Shown: piece by piece, positions 1-10,595 of the stretch | Layout: each line of letters starts with the position of its first letter | Numbering within the stretch: position 1 is the stretch's first letter | Origin: Myxococcus xanthus | Lineage (GTDB): Bacteria; Myxococcota; Myxococcia; Myxococcales; Myxococcaceae | Assembly: GCF_900106535.1 (NCBI RefSeq) | Contig: NZ_FNOH01000002.1 | Location: 62,001 to 126,000 of the forward strand | Direction of reading: 5' to 3' | Length of the DNA stretch: 64,000 nucleotides | Notes under the pieces: model-generated | Database searches by the model: none | Seen by the model: the letters and a program-made list of their open reading frames with translations, nothing else | What the model was told of the DNA's origin: nothing | Program-made: the position numbers and the translations under genes

Positions 1-93
1 CGCCAGCGCATCGCCGCTGAAGGCGCCGTCATCACCACGCCGCCCACCCGCCCCACGGAGCCCCCCCTGCCCCGCCGCGAGGTGTATCCGTAG
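1..93 (+). CDS. C-terminal tail of an upstream gene (partial)
   Basis: Frame 1 is open from the window edge and ends with TAG at 91-93, giving 30 residues rich in Pro, Thr and Arg. The codon use (G or C in nearly all third positions) matches the neighbouring genes, so this is probably the end of a real gene that starts outside the window. The tail is low complexity and gives no family clue. Confidence 0.45.
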   Translation, partial: RQRIAAEGAVITTPPTRPTEPPLPRREVYP

Positions 94-262
94 GGGAAGG
101 CTGGCGCGGTCGTGAGCGCCGTCCCCGAGGGCTCACGGCCGTCGCCTTCCACACACTCCGCTCCGCGCCACGCCCGCACGCGCGCATGCGTTAACATTCT
201 CCCCGACCGAGGCGGCGAGCCCAGGCACGCGGCGGCGTCGCGCGCCTCTCGGGGGGACATCC

Positions 263-2101
263 ATGAACCAGAGCACCACGTACCTGCTGTGTCTCACCGC
301 GCTGGCCACCGTCTCCAGCGGCTGCTTCCTGCGCACGGGCTACATCCTCGACGCGCTGAACACACCCGGAGACCCGCAGGCGGCGCCGCTGCCCGTGCCC
401 ATCCAGGAGCGCGCGGCGCGCATCACCCGCACGCACCTGGTGGACGCCTACGCCGACCCCACCGAAGCCGCGCGCTGGATGTCCGCGATGGGCAACGCGC
501 CCCAGCCCATCCTCGAGCAACTGGACTGCCTGAAGCAGAGCGCGGGCGGCAGCAACAGCGCGTGCTACGAGCGATTCCTCAAGACCGCCATGGAGCCGCC
601 GCAGTGGGGCCTGCCGTCGCTGCCCACCACGGTGGACCCCGCCGCGCCCTCACCGCGCGAAGTGGACGCCGCGCGCTTCCTGGCCAACACGCTGGGCATC
701 GCCGCGTCGCTGGTGGCCCTGCGTGATGCCCAGGGGGACCGCGTGCCCATCCAGGTGCTCACCCGCGGCATCCGCGAAGGCGCCGAGTCCGCCGCGCAGT
801 ACGTCAGCGTCCGCAAGTGGAACCGCACGCTGGGACGCCCATCCAACGCCATTGTCCTGAGCGGCGGCGGCGCCAATGGCGCGTTCAGCGCGGGGGCCAT
901 CTGGCGCCTGCTCGGCGTGCTGGAGCAGTGCCGCGGCAAACCGGCGCCGGAGGGTTGTGGAGACGCGCGTATCGACCTGGCGGCGGGCAGCAGCACCGGC
1001 GCGCTCATCAGCACGCTGGTGGACCTGTTCCACACGCCGGGCCACGAAGAGGCCGCGCGCCAGCTCCTCGTCAGCAACTACACCTGCTCGGTGGAGTCGG
1101 ACCTGTACTGCGTCAACAACACCTGGATTTGGAAGATTGCCTCCAACCTGCGTGGCCTGGTCCAGTTCGACGGCATCTACGGCAAGCTCCGCGCGGCGGT
1201 GGTCCCCGAGCAGCTCACCAACGGCACGGAGCTGGTGGCCGTCTCCGTGGACTTCGACACCGGTGACGTCTTCGGCATCAGCGACCAGGACCCGGCGAAC
1301 TTCGACCCGAACGCCACCGAACAGCAGCGCGTGGAGGGCATCATCAACGGCGTCGTCGCCTCCATCGTGGAGCCCGTGCTCGCCGACCCGGTGCCGTGGC
1401 TGCCGTCACACACCGGGAGGATGAAGGGCTCCTTCTTCGACGGCGGCGTGCGCTCCGGACTGCCGCTGCTCCAAGCCGTTCAGCGCGGTGCCGAGCGCGT
1501 GCTGGTCATCTCCACCGGCGGCGTGGAGCCGTCACCGGAGAACCCGCCGGACAACGCCGTCAGCGTGCTGATGCGCACCATCGACCTTTTCGTCGCCCAG
1601 CCGCGCGTGGGTGAGGTGCAGCAGGGGGAGATGGCCGCCGTGGGCCGGCGCTTCGCGGAGCACAACGTCTGCGTGGAGCGCCTGGCGAACGTGGCCGACG
1701 CCGCCAGCGTCAACGCCTTCTGCCGCCGCACGGGCATGGGCTTCGTCCCGCGCGAGCCCGCGGCCCTCAAGGCGGCCACCAGCATGTGGCTGGGCTCCGC
1801 CCGCTTCGACCAGGTGGCCTCCAGTTGGCGTTCATCGTGGATGTTCCGTCCGGACTCGCAGCTCCAGATGGCCAGCGGCTACGGCTTCTCGCCGGAAGTC
1901 ATGCGGCCGCTGTTCAAGGAAGGCGTGAAGCACTTCCAGCAGCGTTGCCGTGAAGTGCTGCGCCTCTTCGAGATTCAAGGCACGCTGGCCGCCGCGGAGT
2001 GCGACAAGCCGGTGGACGACGCGGTGTCGGAAGCCGAGGCGCGGTTCGCTCCACTGGCCCAGTGCATGAAGGGCAAGCCCGAGCAGCGCTCGTGCAAGTG
2101 A
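263..2101 (+). CDS. patatin-like phospholipase lipoprotein
   Basis: Predicted serine acyl hydrolase (patatin family, lipid acyl ester cleavage) anchored as a lipoprotein. Residues 1-21 form a lipoprotein signal with the lipobox SSGC, Cys21 being the lipidation site. The patatin core shows the oxyanion-hole motif GGGANG at 201-206, the nucleophile elbow GSSTG at 242-246 with Ser244 as the catalytic serine, and the DGG motif with Asp393 as the dyad partner. About 180 residues precede the patatin core and about 200 follow it; I do not recognise these. The start ATG at 263 follows a GGGGGA stretch at good spacing. A small hairpin and an AgmX-type gene follow. The substrate cannot be read from the sequence. 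Confidence 0.85.
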   Translation: MNQSTTYLLCLTALATVSSGCFLRTGYILDALNTPGDPQAAPLPVPIQERAARITRTHLVDAYADPTEAARWMSAMGNAPQPILEQLDCLKQSAGGSNSACYERFLKTAMEPPQWGLPSLPTTVDPAAPSPREVDAARFLANTLGIAASLVALRDAQGDRVPIQVLTRGIREGAESAAQYVSVRKWNRTLGRPSNAIVLSGGGANGAFSAGAIWRLLGVLEQCRGKPAPEGCGDARIDLAAGSSTGALISTLVDLFHTPGHEEAARQLLVSNYTCSVESDLYCVNNTWIWKIASNLRGLVQFDGIYGKLRAAVVPEQLTNGTELVAVSVDFDTGDVFGISDQDPANFDPNATEQQRVEGIINGVVASIVEPVLADPVPWLPSHTGRMKGSFFDGGVRSGLPLLQAVQRGAERVLVISTGGVEPSPENPPDNAVSVLMRTIDLFVAQPRVGEVQQGEMAAVGRRFAEHNVCVERLANVADAASVNAFCRRTGMGFVPREPAALKAATSMWLGSARFDQVASSWRSSWMFRPDSQLQMASGYGFSPEVMRPLFKEGVKHFQQRCREVLRLFEIQGTLAAAECDKPVDDAVSEAEARFAPLAQCMKGKPEQRSCK

Positions 2102-2103
2102 GC

Positions 2104-2124
2104 CCTGGAGGCATATCCTCCAGG
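2104..2124 (+). terminator. perfect hairpin between two genes
   Basis: An 8-bp perfect stem (CCTGGAGG / CCTCCAGG) with a 5-base loop lies in the 28-bp gap between the patatin gene and the next start codon at 2130. There is no T run, so it may be a weak terminator, an mRNA end stabiliser, or a structure affecting initiation of the downstream gene. Confidence 0.4.
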
Positions 2125-2129
2125 CGTCC

Positions 2130-2783
2130 ATGTCCGACCGGTCGTCCCTCATCCGTTGGCTCGTCATTCCCGGCGTGAGCCTGGGCGTGCTCATCCTGAG
2201 CGCCGCCCTCTCCTACTGGCTGACGCGCCCTGTCCACGACGAGCTGCTGCCCGTCGGACCGCCCCCCGCCGAAGAGCTGCCCGCCCCGCAACCGCCCGGC
2301 ACACGCATCGCCCCCACGCCCGGCCTGTCGCCGCCCAGCGCCACACCCCCACCGGTGCAGCCTCCGCCCGGCTTTCCGTCCTCGCGGACCGACGTGCCCG
2401 CGCCGCCCGCGGCCTCGGGGGACCCGCGGCGCGTGGTGGAGGCAGAGCCGGTGGTCGAATCCACCACCGGCCGCATCCACGCCGACGACATCCGCGCCGC
2501 CATCCAAGCGGTGACTCCGCTCGTGCAGCAATGTTTCGAGGACGCGGCACAACGCAACCGGGGTCCGCAGACAGTGAAGCTGCGCTTCACCGTGGAAGCG
2601 GGCAGCGAAGGCGGGGTGATGGGCGCGGGCGAGCTGGTGTCCAGCACCATCCCCGACCCCTTCGTGCAGGCATGCGCGCTGGACTCGCTGCTGGACGTCC
2701 GCTTCCCGGCGCCCTTTAGCGGAGGAAAGGCGACGGTCGTCTACCCCTTCGAGTTCCGTGTCCCTGGGGAGACTGGCCGGTAG
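2130..2783 (+). CDS. AgmX/PglI C-terminal domain membrane protein
   Basis: A 217-residue protein with a short cytoplasmic N-terminus, one membrane segment at about residues 10-32, a Pro-rich linker to about residue 110, and a C-terminal domain of about 100 residues with the pattern seen in the AgmX/PglI C-terminal family (I..VTPLVQQCFEDA, KLRFTVEAGSEGGV, F..PFSGGKATVVYPFEF). In Myxococcus this domain is named from gliding-motility proteins; many paralogues have no assigned function, and the domain is periplasmic and TonB-C-like. It probably spans the inner membrane with the domain in the periplasm. It is co-directional with the patatin gene, 28 bp downstream. Confidence 0.8.
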   Translation: MSDRSSLIRWLVIPGVSLGVLILSAALSYWLTRPVHDELLPVGPPPAEELPAPQPPGTRIAPTPGLSPPSATPPPVQPPPGFPSSRTDVPAPPAASGDPRRVVEAEPVVESTTGRIHADDIRAAIQAVTPLVQQCFEDAAQRNRGPQTVKLRFTVEAGSEGGVMGAGELVSSTIPDPFVQACALDSLLDVRFPAPFSGGKATVVYPFEFRVPGETGR

Positions 2784-2823
2784 GGCCCGGTTTTGCGTAA
2801 GGTGCCGGAGCCCCCGACCCTTC

Positions 2824-3660
2824 ATGCCCGTTACCGTCGAACAGCTTGGTCCCCATGACGCGGAAGCCCTTCGGGGGCTCCTGTCGAAGGACCCGGTCCA
2901 CAACCTCTACCTGCTGGGGTTGCTGGAGGAGTTCGGCATCGCCCCCCGCGGCAGGGTGCCCTTTGCCTTCTACGGTCGCTTCGACAGCCAGGTCCTCACC
3001 GCCGCCGTGTTCGTGGGTGGCGACGGCGGGCTGGTGGTGCCCAGCGCGAGCGATGCGGGCGCCACCAGCGTCATCGCGGACGCGCTGTCCTCGCGCCTGA
3101 CGCTGCGCTCCACCGTGGGCGACAAATCGTCGGTGGACGCGCTGCTGCGCAGCCTGGCCCCAGGCAAGCCACGCCTGTCGCGCACGCAGCGGCTGTTCAG
3201 CGTGTCGGCGGATGACCTGGGCCCCTTCACCAACCCGCTCTTGCGCCTGGCGAAGGAAGAGGACCTGCCCCGGCTGCTGCCATTGGCCCAGGGCTACGTG
3301 CGCGAGGTGCACGAGCGAGACCCATTGGCCGAGGACCCGCGCGGCTACGAGGCCCGCGTCATCCAGCGCGTGCGCCAGCGCCGCACCTACGTGTTGGAGG
3401 AGAATGGCGCGCTGGTGTTCAAGGTGGATATCGGCAGCCGCTCCCAGTACGGCGCGGAACTGGAGGGCCTCTACACGCTGCCCGCCGAGCGCAAGAAGGG
3501 CCACGCCCTGCTGTGCCTGGGCCAGATTTCCCGCCACCTGCTGTCCTCGCTGCCGCGGCTGACCCTGCGCATCGACGAGCGGGACGAGAGCACCGCCCGC
3601 ATCGCCCGCAAGGTCGGCTACCTGGCCGGACGGACGTGGCGGCTCGTCCTGGTGGAGTAG
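2824..3660 (+). CDS. GNAT family N-acetyltransferase
   Basis: About 278 residues. The C-terminal half (about 145-278) has GNAT features: an acceptor-binding segment, then the V-shaped beta strand and pyrophosphate loop region ('LEGLYTLPAERKKGHALLCL') and a final strand 'RIARKVGYLAGRTWRLVLVE'. The N-terminal 130 residues resemble the extra N-terminal domain of two-part GNATs. I chose ATG 2824 (protein MPVTVEQLG) because it begins the conserved fold; an in-frame ATG at 2758 overlaps the previous gene and adds an Arg-rich tail. The substrate is unknown. Confidence 0.75.
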   Translation: MPVTVEQLGPHDAEALRGLLSKDPVHNLYLLGLLEEFGIAPRGRVPFAFYGRFDSQVLTAAVFVGGDGGLVVPSASDAGATSVIADALSSRLTLRSTVGDKSSVDALLRSLAPGKPRLSRTQRLFSVSADDLGPFTNPLLRLAKEEDLPRLLPLAQGYVREVHERDPLAEDPRGYEARVIQRVRQRRTYVLEENGALVFKVDIGSRSQYGAELEGLYTLPAERKKGHALLCLGQISRHLLSSLPRLTLRIDERDESTARIARKVGYLAGRTWRLVLVE

Positions 3661-3688
3661 CGGCCGGCCGCGTAAAGTCCGCGCCCGC

Positions 3689-4312
3689 ATGAGCCGTCCC
3701 ACGCCTTCCCGCCGTCCCCTCTCTGGAGAGGGCCCCGTCATTCTTCACGCCGCCACCGACCCGCGCTGGCTGCCCCTGGCGCTCGAGCGGTTCGACGAGG
3801 TGCTGGTGGACCATGCCCACTGCGAGAAGAAGGCCGCCGCCAACGCGCTGTCCATGCTCCAGGCCTACCCGGACCTGCCCGGGCTGCCCTCGCAGATGGC
3901 GCGGCTGGCGCGCGAGGAGAGCGCTCACCTGGCCCGCGTATTGGACTTGATGGCGGCGCGCGGCCTCACGCTGACCAAGGACGCGGGAGACCCCTACGCC
4001 CAAGGCCTGCAGAAGCTGATTCGCACGCCCGCCGCCGAGCGCCGCATGGACCGGCTGCTGGTGGCCGCCGTCATCGAAGCCCGCTCCTGCGAGCGGCTGT
4101 CCCTGCTGGCCGAAGGCCTCACCGACCCGGCCCTGGCGCGCTTCTACGGCGAGCTGGCCCAGTCCGAGGACGGCCATCAGTCCCTCTTCTACCGGCTGGC
4201 CGTCACCGCGTCCGAAGGCGACGAAACCAGCGTGAAGGCGCGGCTGGAGTGGATGCTGGAGCGCGAGGCGCAGGTCATCACCGACGTGGGGCTGCGCGCC
4301 GCCATCCACTGA
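3689..4312 (+). CDS. miaE: tRNA-(ms2io6A)-hydroxylase MiaE
   Basis: A 207-residue ferritin-like diiron monooxygenase that hydroxylates the isopentenyl side chain of ms2i6A at tRNA position 37. The carboxylate and histidine ligands of the four-helix bundle are visible: E in 'FDEVLVDHAHCEKKAAANAL', 'AREESAHLARVL' (E..H), 'EARSCERLSLL' (E) and 'ESEDGHQSLFY'-like 'QSEDGHQSLFYRLA' (E..H). Length and motif order fit MiaE well. It follows the GNAT gene by 28 bp and converges with the permease gene, whose stop lies 4 bp away. Confidence 0.9.
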   Translation: MSRPTPSRRPLSGEGPVILHAATDPRWLPLALERFDEVLVDHAHCEKKAAANALSMLQAYPDLPGLPSQMARLAREESAHLARVLDLMAARGLTLTKDAGDPYAQGLQKLIRTPAAERRMDRLLVAAVIEARSCERLSLLAEGLTDPALARFYGELAQSEDGHQSLFYRLAVTASEGDETSVKARLEWMLEREAQVITDVGLRAAIH

Positions 4313-4316
4313 GCCG

Positions 4317-6179
4317 TCACGGCCCCGTGGGCGCCCGCAGGCCCACGGCCGGGCGATGCGCCACCGGCGCCGGCGAGGAGCCCTTCTCCAGCGGCCACGC
4401 CCAGGGCACGGCCACCGTGAGCAGGACCACCAACACCGCGGTGAGCGGCGTGCCCAGGCGGAAGAAGTCCGTGAAGCGGTAGTGCCCCGGCCCGTACACG
4501 AGCACGCAGCTGGGCTCCAGCGGGGTGATGAACGAACAGCTGGCCGCCAGCGTCACCGCCATGGCGAAGGGCCGCGCGTCCACGCCGAGCTGCTGCGCGG
4601 CGTTGATGGCCACTGGCAGCACCACCAGCGCCGCGGCCTGGTTGCTCATCGGCGCGGACAGGACGATGGTCAGCACCATCAGCACCACCATCACCATGCG
4701 CGGGCCCCCCAATGCGCCCAGCGCCGCCACCCTATCTCCCACGAACGCGCCCGCGCCGCTCACCTCCATGGCCAGCCCCAGCGCCATCATGGAGCCGATG
4801 AGCAGCACCACGCGCCAGTCCACGCGGAACGCGGTGCGCGGGTCCACGCAGCCAGTGGCAATCATCAGCAACATGCCGGTGAGGCCCGCCACCGACAGCG
4901 GCACCACGTCCAGCGAGCCCGCCGCCAGCGCGCCCAGGAACAGCACCACCGCCAGCAGCGCCTTGCCGTAGCGCGGCGGCTGGTACTCGTGGCCGCTGAG
5001 TACCGTCAGGTTGCCGCCCCGCGCCAGCTCGTCCACCCGGTCGCGCGCGCCGCGCAGCAGCAGCACGTCTCCCACCGACAGCGGCAGCATGGACAGCGAG
5101 CGCTCCCCGAAGGTGCGGCCCAGGAGCTGGAGCTTGGTGACGCGCTGGATGGCGGGCTTGCGGTGCAGGGCCAGCGCCACCAGGCCGTAGCGCTCCACGA
5201 AGAGCGTCTCCTTCAAGCTGCGCCCCACCAACGGGCTGTCGGGCGGCACGCTGGCTTCGATGAGGATGGAGTCCTTGTCGTGCAGCTCCTCGTCGGACAG
5301 CCGCACGTCCGGGCGGATCTGGATGCCGCGCAGGTCCTTCACCCGCAGAATCGCCTCGCGGTTGCCCTCGATGAGCAGCCGCTCGTCGCCGCGCAGCCGG
5401 TACCCCGGCACCGCGGACAGGGCCTCGCCGTCGCGGATGATGCCGATGACGCGCAGCCCCAGCCCCTCCGAGATGTCCCCCAGCTCCTTGCCCACGTAGC
5501 GCGAGTCCGGAGGCAGCACCGCCTCCGTGAGGTAGTCGCGCAGCGTCCAGTCCTCCATGGCACCGCGGCCCTCGCGCGCCGGCAGCAACCACGGCGCCAG
5601 CAGCACCACCCCGAGGATGCCGACAATCGCCAGCGGCAGCCCCACCGGCGCCAGCTCCGCCACGCCGATGCCCGGCATGCCCAGCCGCTGCATCGCCGCG
5701 GACATCACCAGGTTGGTGGAGGTGCCGTAGAGGAACACCATGCCACCCAACATGGAGGCGTACGCCAGCGGCAGCAGCACCTTGCTCTTGGGCACCTTGG
5801 CGCGCTGGGCCGCGCCGATGGCCACCGGCAGGAAGGCCGCCGTCGTCACCGTGTTGGAGATGACAGAGGAGAAGGCCGCCACCGCCACCATCATCGCCAT
5901 GACGAACGTCTGATGGCCGAAACGGGCGAAGAAGGCCAACCGTTGACCCACCAACTGAACCACGCCCGTCGATGCGAGTCCCTGCGTCATCGCGAGCAGC
6001 GTGAAGATGAAGATGACAGTGTCGTTGCTGAACCCCTCGAACGCCTGCACGGGCGTGAGCACGCCGGTGAGCGCCAGCAGGCACACCACCACGAGCGAGC
6101 TGACCTCGATGGGAAGCGTGTCGAACGAGAACAGCACCAGCGCGACGACGACAACACCCAGGACGATGGCGATGGTCAT
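4317..6179 (-). CDS. SLC13-family anion permease with RCK_C domains
   Basis: About 620 residues. The N-terminal third and the C-terminal third are strings of hydrophobic segments of the divalent anion:sodium symporter/ion-transporter superfamily; between them are two TrkA-C (RCK_C) regulatory domains (about residues 205-285 and 295-375; 'LRVIGIIRDGEALSAVPGYRLRGDERLLIEG' type). This fits SLC13-type permeases for sulfate or dicarboxylates with cytosolic ligand-sensing domains. I prefer the ATG at 6179 (MTIAIVLGVV) because GGGGCGGG lies just upstream; an in-frame ATG at 6200 adds 7 residues. The gene converges with miaE and diverges from pckG. The ion transported cannot be told. Confidence 0.85.
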   Translation of the reverse strand: MTIAIVLGVVVVALVLFSFDTLPIEVSSLVVVCLLALTGVLTPVQAFEGFSNDTVIFIFTLLAMTQGLASTGVVQLVGQRLAFFARFGHQTFVMAMMVAVAAFSSVISNTVTTAAFLPVAIGAAQRAKVPKSKVLLPLAYASMLGGMVFLYGTSTNLVMSAAMQRLGMPGIGVAELAPVGLPLAIVGILGVVLLAPWLLPAREGRGAMEDWTLRDYLTEAVLPPDSRYVGKELGDISEGLGLRVIGIIRDGEALSAVPGYRLRGDERLLIEGNREAILRVKDLRGIQIRPDVRLSDEELHDKDSILIEASVPPDSPLVGRSLKETLFVERYGLVALALHRKPAIQRVTKLQLLGRTFGERSLSMLPLSVGDVLLLRGARDRVDELARGGNLTVLSGHEYQPPRYGKALLAVVLFLGALAAGSLDVVPLSVAGLTGMLLMIATGCVDPRTAFRVDWRVVLLIGSMMALGLAMEVSGAGAFVGDRVAALGALGGPRMVMVVLMVLTIVLSAPMSNQAAALVVLPVAINAAQQLGVDARPFAMAVTLAASCSFITPLEPSCVLVYGPGHYRFTDFFRLGTPLTAVLVVLLTVAVPWAWPLEKGSSPAPVAHRPAVGLRAPTGP

Positions 6180-6389
6180 AAGGCCCGCCCCAACCTGCAT
6201 TCGCTGCGCTGATATGGCGAGTGCCGTGGCGCACTGCGCCGTTTACTTCTGGATGACCGGCCGCTGATAAGTGGAATTAGGAGCGGCCTGTTCGGTACCA
6301 AGACGGGCGGTCGGTCACAGGTTGCATTTATGCCCCCCTTCCAGAACGTTTGGGGCCTGTCTCCAGACCTGAACCACGAGGACGAATCC

Positions 6390-8183
<1,794 letters not shown>

Positions 8184-8216
8184 GTCCCCGCCGGCCTGTA
8201 GCAGCCTGAAATCCCG

Positions 8217-8265
8217 GGGCCGCCTCCCGCTCGCACCGAGCGCGGGGGCGGCCTCTCCATTTTTC
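8217..8265 (+). terminator. Rho-independent terminator after pckG
   Basis: A long GC-rich stem (GGCCGCCTCCCGCTCG paired with CGAGCGCGGGGGCGGCC, with small bulges, loop CACC) is followed by TCTCCATTTTTC. It lies 34 bp after the pckG stop and is the clearest intrinsic terminator in the window. Confidence 0.8.
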
Positions 8266-8324
8266 ACAGGAAGTAAAAGTCAGCTCTTCGACCTTCCCGG
8301 AGCTCCGCGCTAGGCTCTCAGGTC

Positions 8325-9143
8325 ATGAGACTGGCTTTCGTGTTGTCGGTGATTCTCGCGCTAGCGCCACCTGTGGCGTTCGCACAGCGCGGGAAAAATG
8401 CAGCGGCCCTCATCAAGGACGGCGAGCGGCTGTACCAGGGAGGCAAGTACCGCGAGGCGGCGGATGCGCTGAAGAAGGCGCATGAAGCCCAGCCCCACCC
8501 GCGGCTCATCTACAACATCGCCATCTCCCTGGAGAACGCGGGAGAGCTGCGCGAGGCGGTGACCTGGTACCAGCAGTACGTCGGCGCCACCGACGGCACG
8601 GACCCGACGCTGCTCAAGCGCAGCGCACGCAGCATCGACCGGCTGCGGGTACTCATCGAGAAGGAAGACCAGGTCGCGGCCGCGTCCAACGCCGAGCGCC
8701 AGCGGCTCCAGGACGAAGCGGACACCGCGCGCCGGCAGGCGGAAGAAGAGCAGCTCGCGGCCCGCCGCGCCGAGGAAGAGAGCCGGCGCCAGCAGGAGGC
8801 GGAGCTGCAGCGCGCGCTGACGTCCTACAAGCGCCAGCGCATCGGCGCGTTCGCCGCGGCCGGCGTGGGCGCGGCAGGCGTGGTGGCGGGCGTGCTGTTC
8901 GGCATGCAGGCGCGCGACGCGCGTGAACAGTTCGACGGAGCGACCCGGGTGGAGACCAAGGAGGAGTTCGCCGACAAGACGCGCAGCCGGGCGCTGCTGG
9001 CGGACGTCGGCTTCGGCGTGGGACTGGCCGGTGTCATCACCGCCATCGTCCTCTACCCGAAGGATGGCCCCCCGGTTGCGGGTGAGGTGCGAGTCACGAT
9101 GGCGCCCAAGGGCGCTGGAGCAGGAATGGCGGTGAGCTTCTGA
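8325..9143 (+). CDS. exported TPR/coiled-coil protein
   Basis: A 272-residue protein with a cleavable signal peptide (about 1-21, 'APPVAFA|QRG'). Residues 25-100 look like two TPR units ('GERLYQGGKYREAADALKKAHEAQPHPRLIYNIAISLENAGELREAVTWYQQY'), 115-170 form a charged coiled coil, and 175-245 hold two hydrophobic segments ('GAFAAAGVGAAGVVAGVLFG' and 'VGFGVGLAGVITAIVLYP'). This plan (signal peptide, TPR, coiled coil, hydrophobic hairpin) is common in myxobacterial envelope proteins of unknown role. Its stop overlaps the start of the next gene (TGATG), so the two are probably translationally coupled. Confidence 0.7.
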   Translation: MRLAFVLSVILALAPPVAFAQRGKNAAALIKDGERLYQGGKYREAADALKKAHEAQPHPRLIYNIAISLENAGELREAVTWYQQYVGATDGTDPTLLKRSARSIDRLRVLIEKEDQVAAASNAERQRLQDEADTARRQAEEEQLAARRAEEESRRQQEAELQRALTSYKRQRIGAFAAAGVGAAGVVAGVLFGMQARDAREQFDGATRVETKEEFADKTRSRALLADVGFGVGLAGVITAIVLYPKDGPPVAGEVRVTMAPKGAGAGMAVSF

Positions 9144-10573
9144 TGCGCGCGCTGCGATTGATGATGACGGGAAGCACCCTGCTGATGGCCGGGTGCAGCT
9201 TCACCACCGCCAGTGGGCTGACCGAGTGCGAGACGTCCTCTGACTGTGAAACCGCGCAGGTATGCACCGCTGGCTACTGCCTGCCGCAGCCAGAGGGCTG
9301 TGGAGTGGTCTATGGCCCGGCCTCCGCGGCCAACGCCATTCCCCTGGGCGCCGCGGTGCCGCTGAGCACCTCCGACGGCCCGGACGAGTCCGAGGTGCAG
9401 GCGCTCAACGCCATCAAGCTGGCGCTCGACGAAATCAACCAGCGCGAGGGCGTCAACGGCCGGCCCTTCGTCCTCCACATCTGCGACACGCGCTCGGAGC
9501 CGAACCGCGCCGCCGAGCAGGCCCAGTGGCTGATGCGTGAGCGCCAGGTGCCGATGATCTTCACCTCCAGCAGCGCCCAGGCGCTCGCGGTGTCCTCGTT
9601 CACCGTGCCCAACGGCGTGCTGATGATGACGTACAGCGCCACCAGCCCGGACCTCGCCGCCATCAACGACCAGAACGGCACCACGGCAGGCCTCGTCTGG
9701 CGGACGGCCCCGTCCGACGTGCTGCAGGGCCGCATCATCGGAGACCTGCTCCAGGGCGCCATCCTGGTGAACGGCGCACCGCTCTACGACAGCATCTCCA
9801 AGGTCGGCATCAGCTACGTGAATGACGCCTACGGGCAAGGCCTCTTCGGCGTGACGCTGGGGCGCATCGACACCACCCAGCGGACCGTGACGTCCGCCCA
9901 GTACGCCCGCAACAGCGCCGACGTCTCCAGTGTGGTGCAGCACATCACCACCAGTCTGCCGGATGTCGAGGTCCTCATCGGCTTCTCCGAGGACAACGCG
10001 CGCATCATCAACCAGACGGCTGCCGCGGGCCGGAACACCCAGCGGTGGTTCTTCACCGACGCCGGCAAGGACCGGGGCCTCTTCACCTCGCTGGGCGCCA
10101 ACGCCGCGCTCGTGGACGATTCCTACGGCACGTCTCCAGCGCAGGCCCGTCCAGACCTCGTCTATCAACTGTTCGCCCAGCGCTTCCGCTCCGCCTTCAA
10201 CCAGACGGACCCGGGCCAGTACTCCTTCACCGCGCACGCGTATGACGCCATGTACCTGGTGGCGCTCGGCGCCGCGTACGCCGCCGGTCCCGACGTCAAC
10301 AACCCGCAGGCCATCACCGGCGCGCGCATGGCGGACGGCCTTGCGCTCGTGACGCCGGGCGAGGCAGGCACGTCCCTGAACTACAACCTGGGCACGGAGG
10401 GCTTCGCGGGCGCTCGCGCGGCCATCCGCAATGGACAGGTCATCAACGTGACGGGCGCCAGCGGCGACCTCGACTTCGACGCCACGGGCGAGGCGCCGTC
10501 CGAGTACGAGCTGTTCCGCGTGAAGGACGGCGGGTTCCAGACGGTGCAGCTCATCGCGCCGCCCACGGAGTGA
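9143..10573 (+). CDS. periplasmic-binding-protein-like lipoprotein (LIVBP family)
   Basis: A 476-residue lipoprotein: signal with Cys18 in 'LLMAGCSF', a Cys-rich segment (residues 25-55, six cysteines, 'CETSSDCETAQVCTAGYCLPQPEGC', like an EGF/Dickkopf-type small disulfide module), then a type I periplasmic-binding fold of the branched-chain amino acid family ('IPLGAAVPLS', 'ALNAIKLALDEINQREGVNGRPFVLHICDT', 'VPMIFTSSSAQALAVSSF', 'HAYDAMYLVALG'). No ABC permease or ATPase is nearby, so it may be a receptor or orphan binding protein working with the coupled TPR protein. The Cys module in front of the binding fold is unusual for an ABC binding protein but recurs in myxobacterial lipoproteins. Confidence 0.8.
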   Translation: MRALRLMMTGSTLLMAGCSFTTASGLTECETSSDCETAQVCTAGYCLPQPEGCGVVYGPASAANAIPLGAAVPLSTSDGPDESEVQALNAIKLALDEINQREGVNGRPFVLHICDTRSEPNRAAEQAQWLMRERQVPMIFTSSSAQALAVSSFTVPNGVLMMTYSATSPDLAAINDQNGTTAGLVWRTAPSDVLQGRIIGDLLQGAILVNGAPLYDSISKVGISYVNDAYGQGLFGVTLGRIDTTQRTVTSAQYARNSADVSSVVQHITTSLPDVEVLIGFSEDNARIINQTAAAGRNTQRWFFTDAGKDRGLFTSLGANAALVDDSYGTSPAQARPDLVYQLFAQRFRSAFNQTDPGQYSFTAHAYDAMYLVALGAAYAAGPDVNNPQAITGARMADGLALVTPGEAGTSLNYNLGTEGFAGARAAIRNGQVINVTGASGDLDFDATGEAPSEYELFRVKDGGFQTVQLIAPPTE

Positions 10574-10579
10574 CGTGAC

Positions 10580-10595
10580 GGGGCCTCAGGGCCCC
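10580..10595. terminator. hairpin between convergent genes
   Basis: A perfect 6-bp stem GGGGCC/GGCCCC with loop TCAG lies in the 12-bp gap between two convergent stops and overlaps the end of the aminotransferase gene. It may serve as a bidirectional transcript end. No T run. Confidence 0.4.

Noticed and set aside
4356-6212. 618-codon open frame antisense to the SLC13 permease
   Set aside because: Gln/His/Arg-rich shadow translation; the opposite strand encodes a clear membrane transporter.
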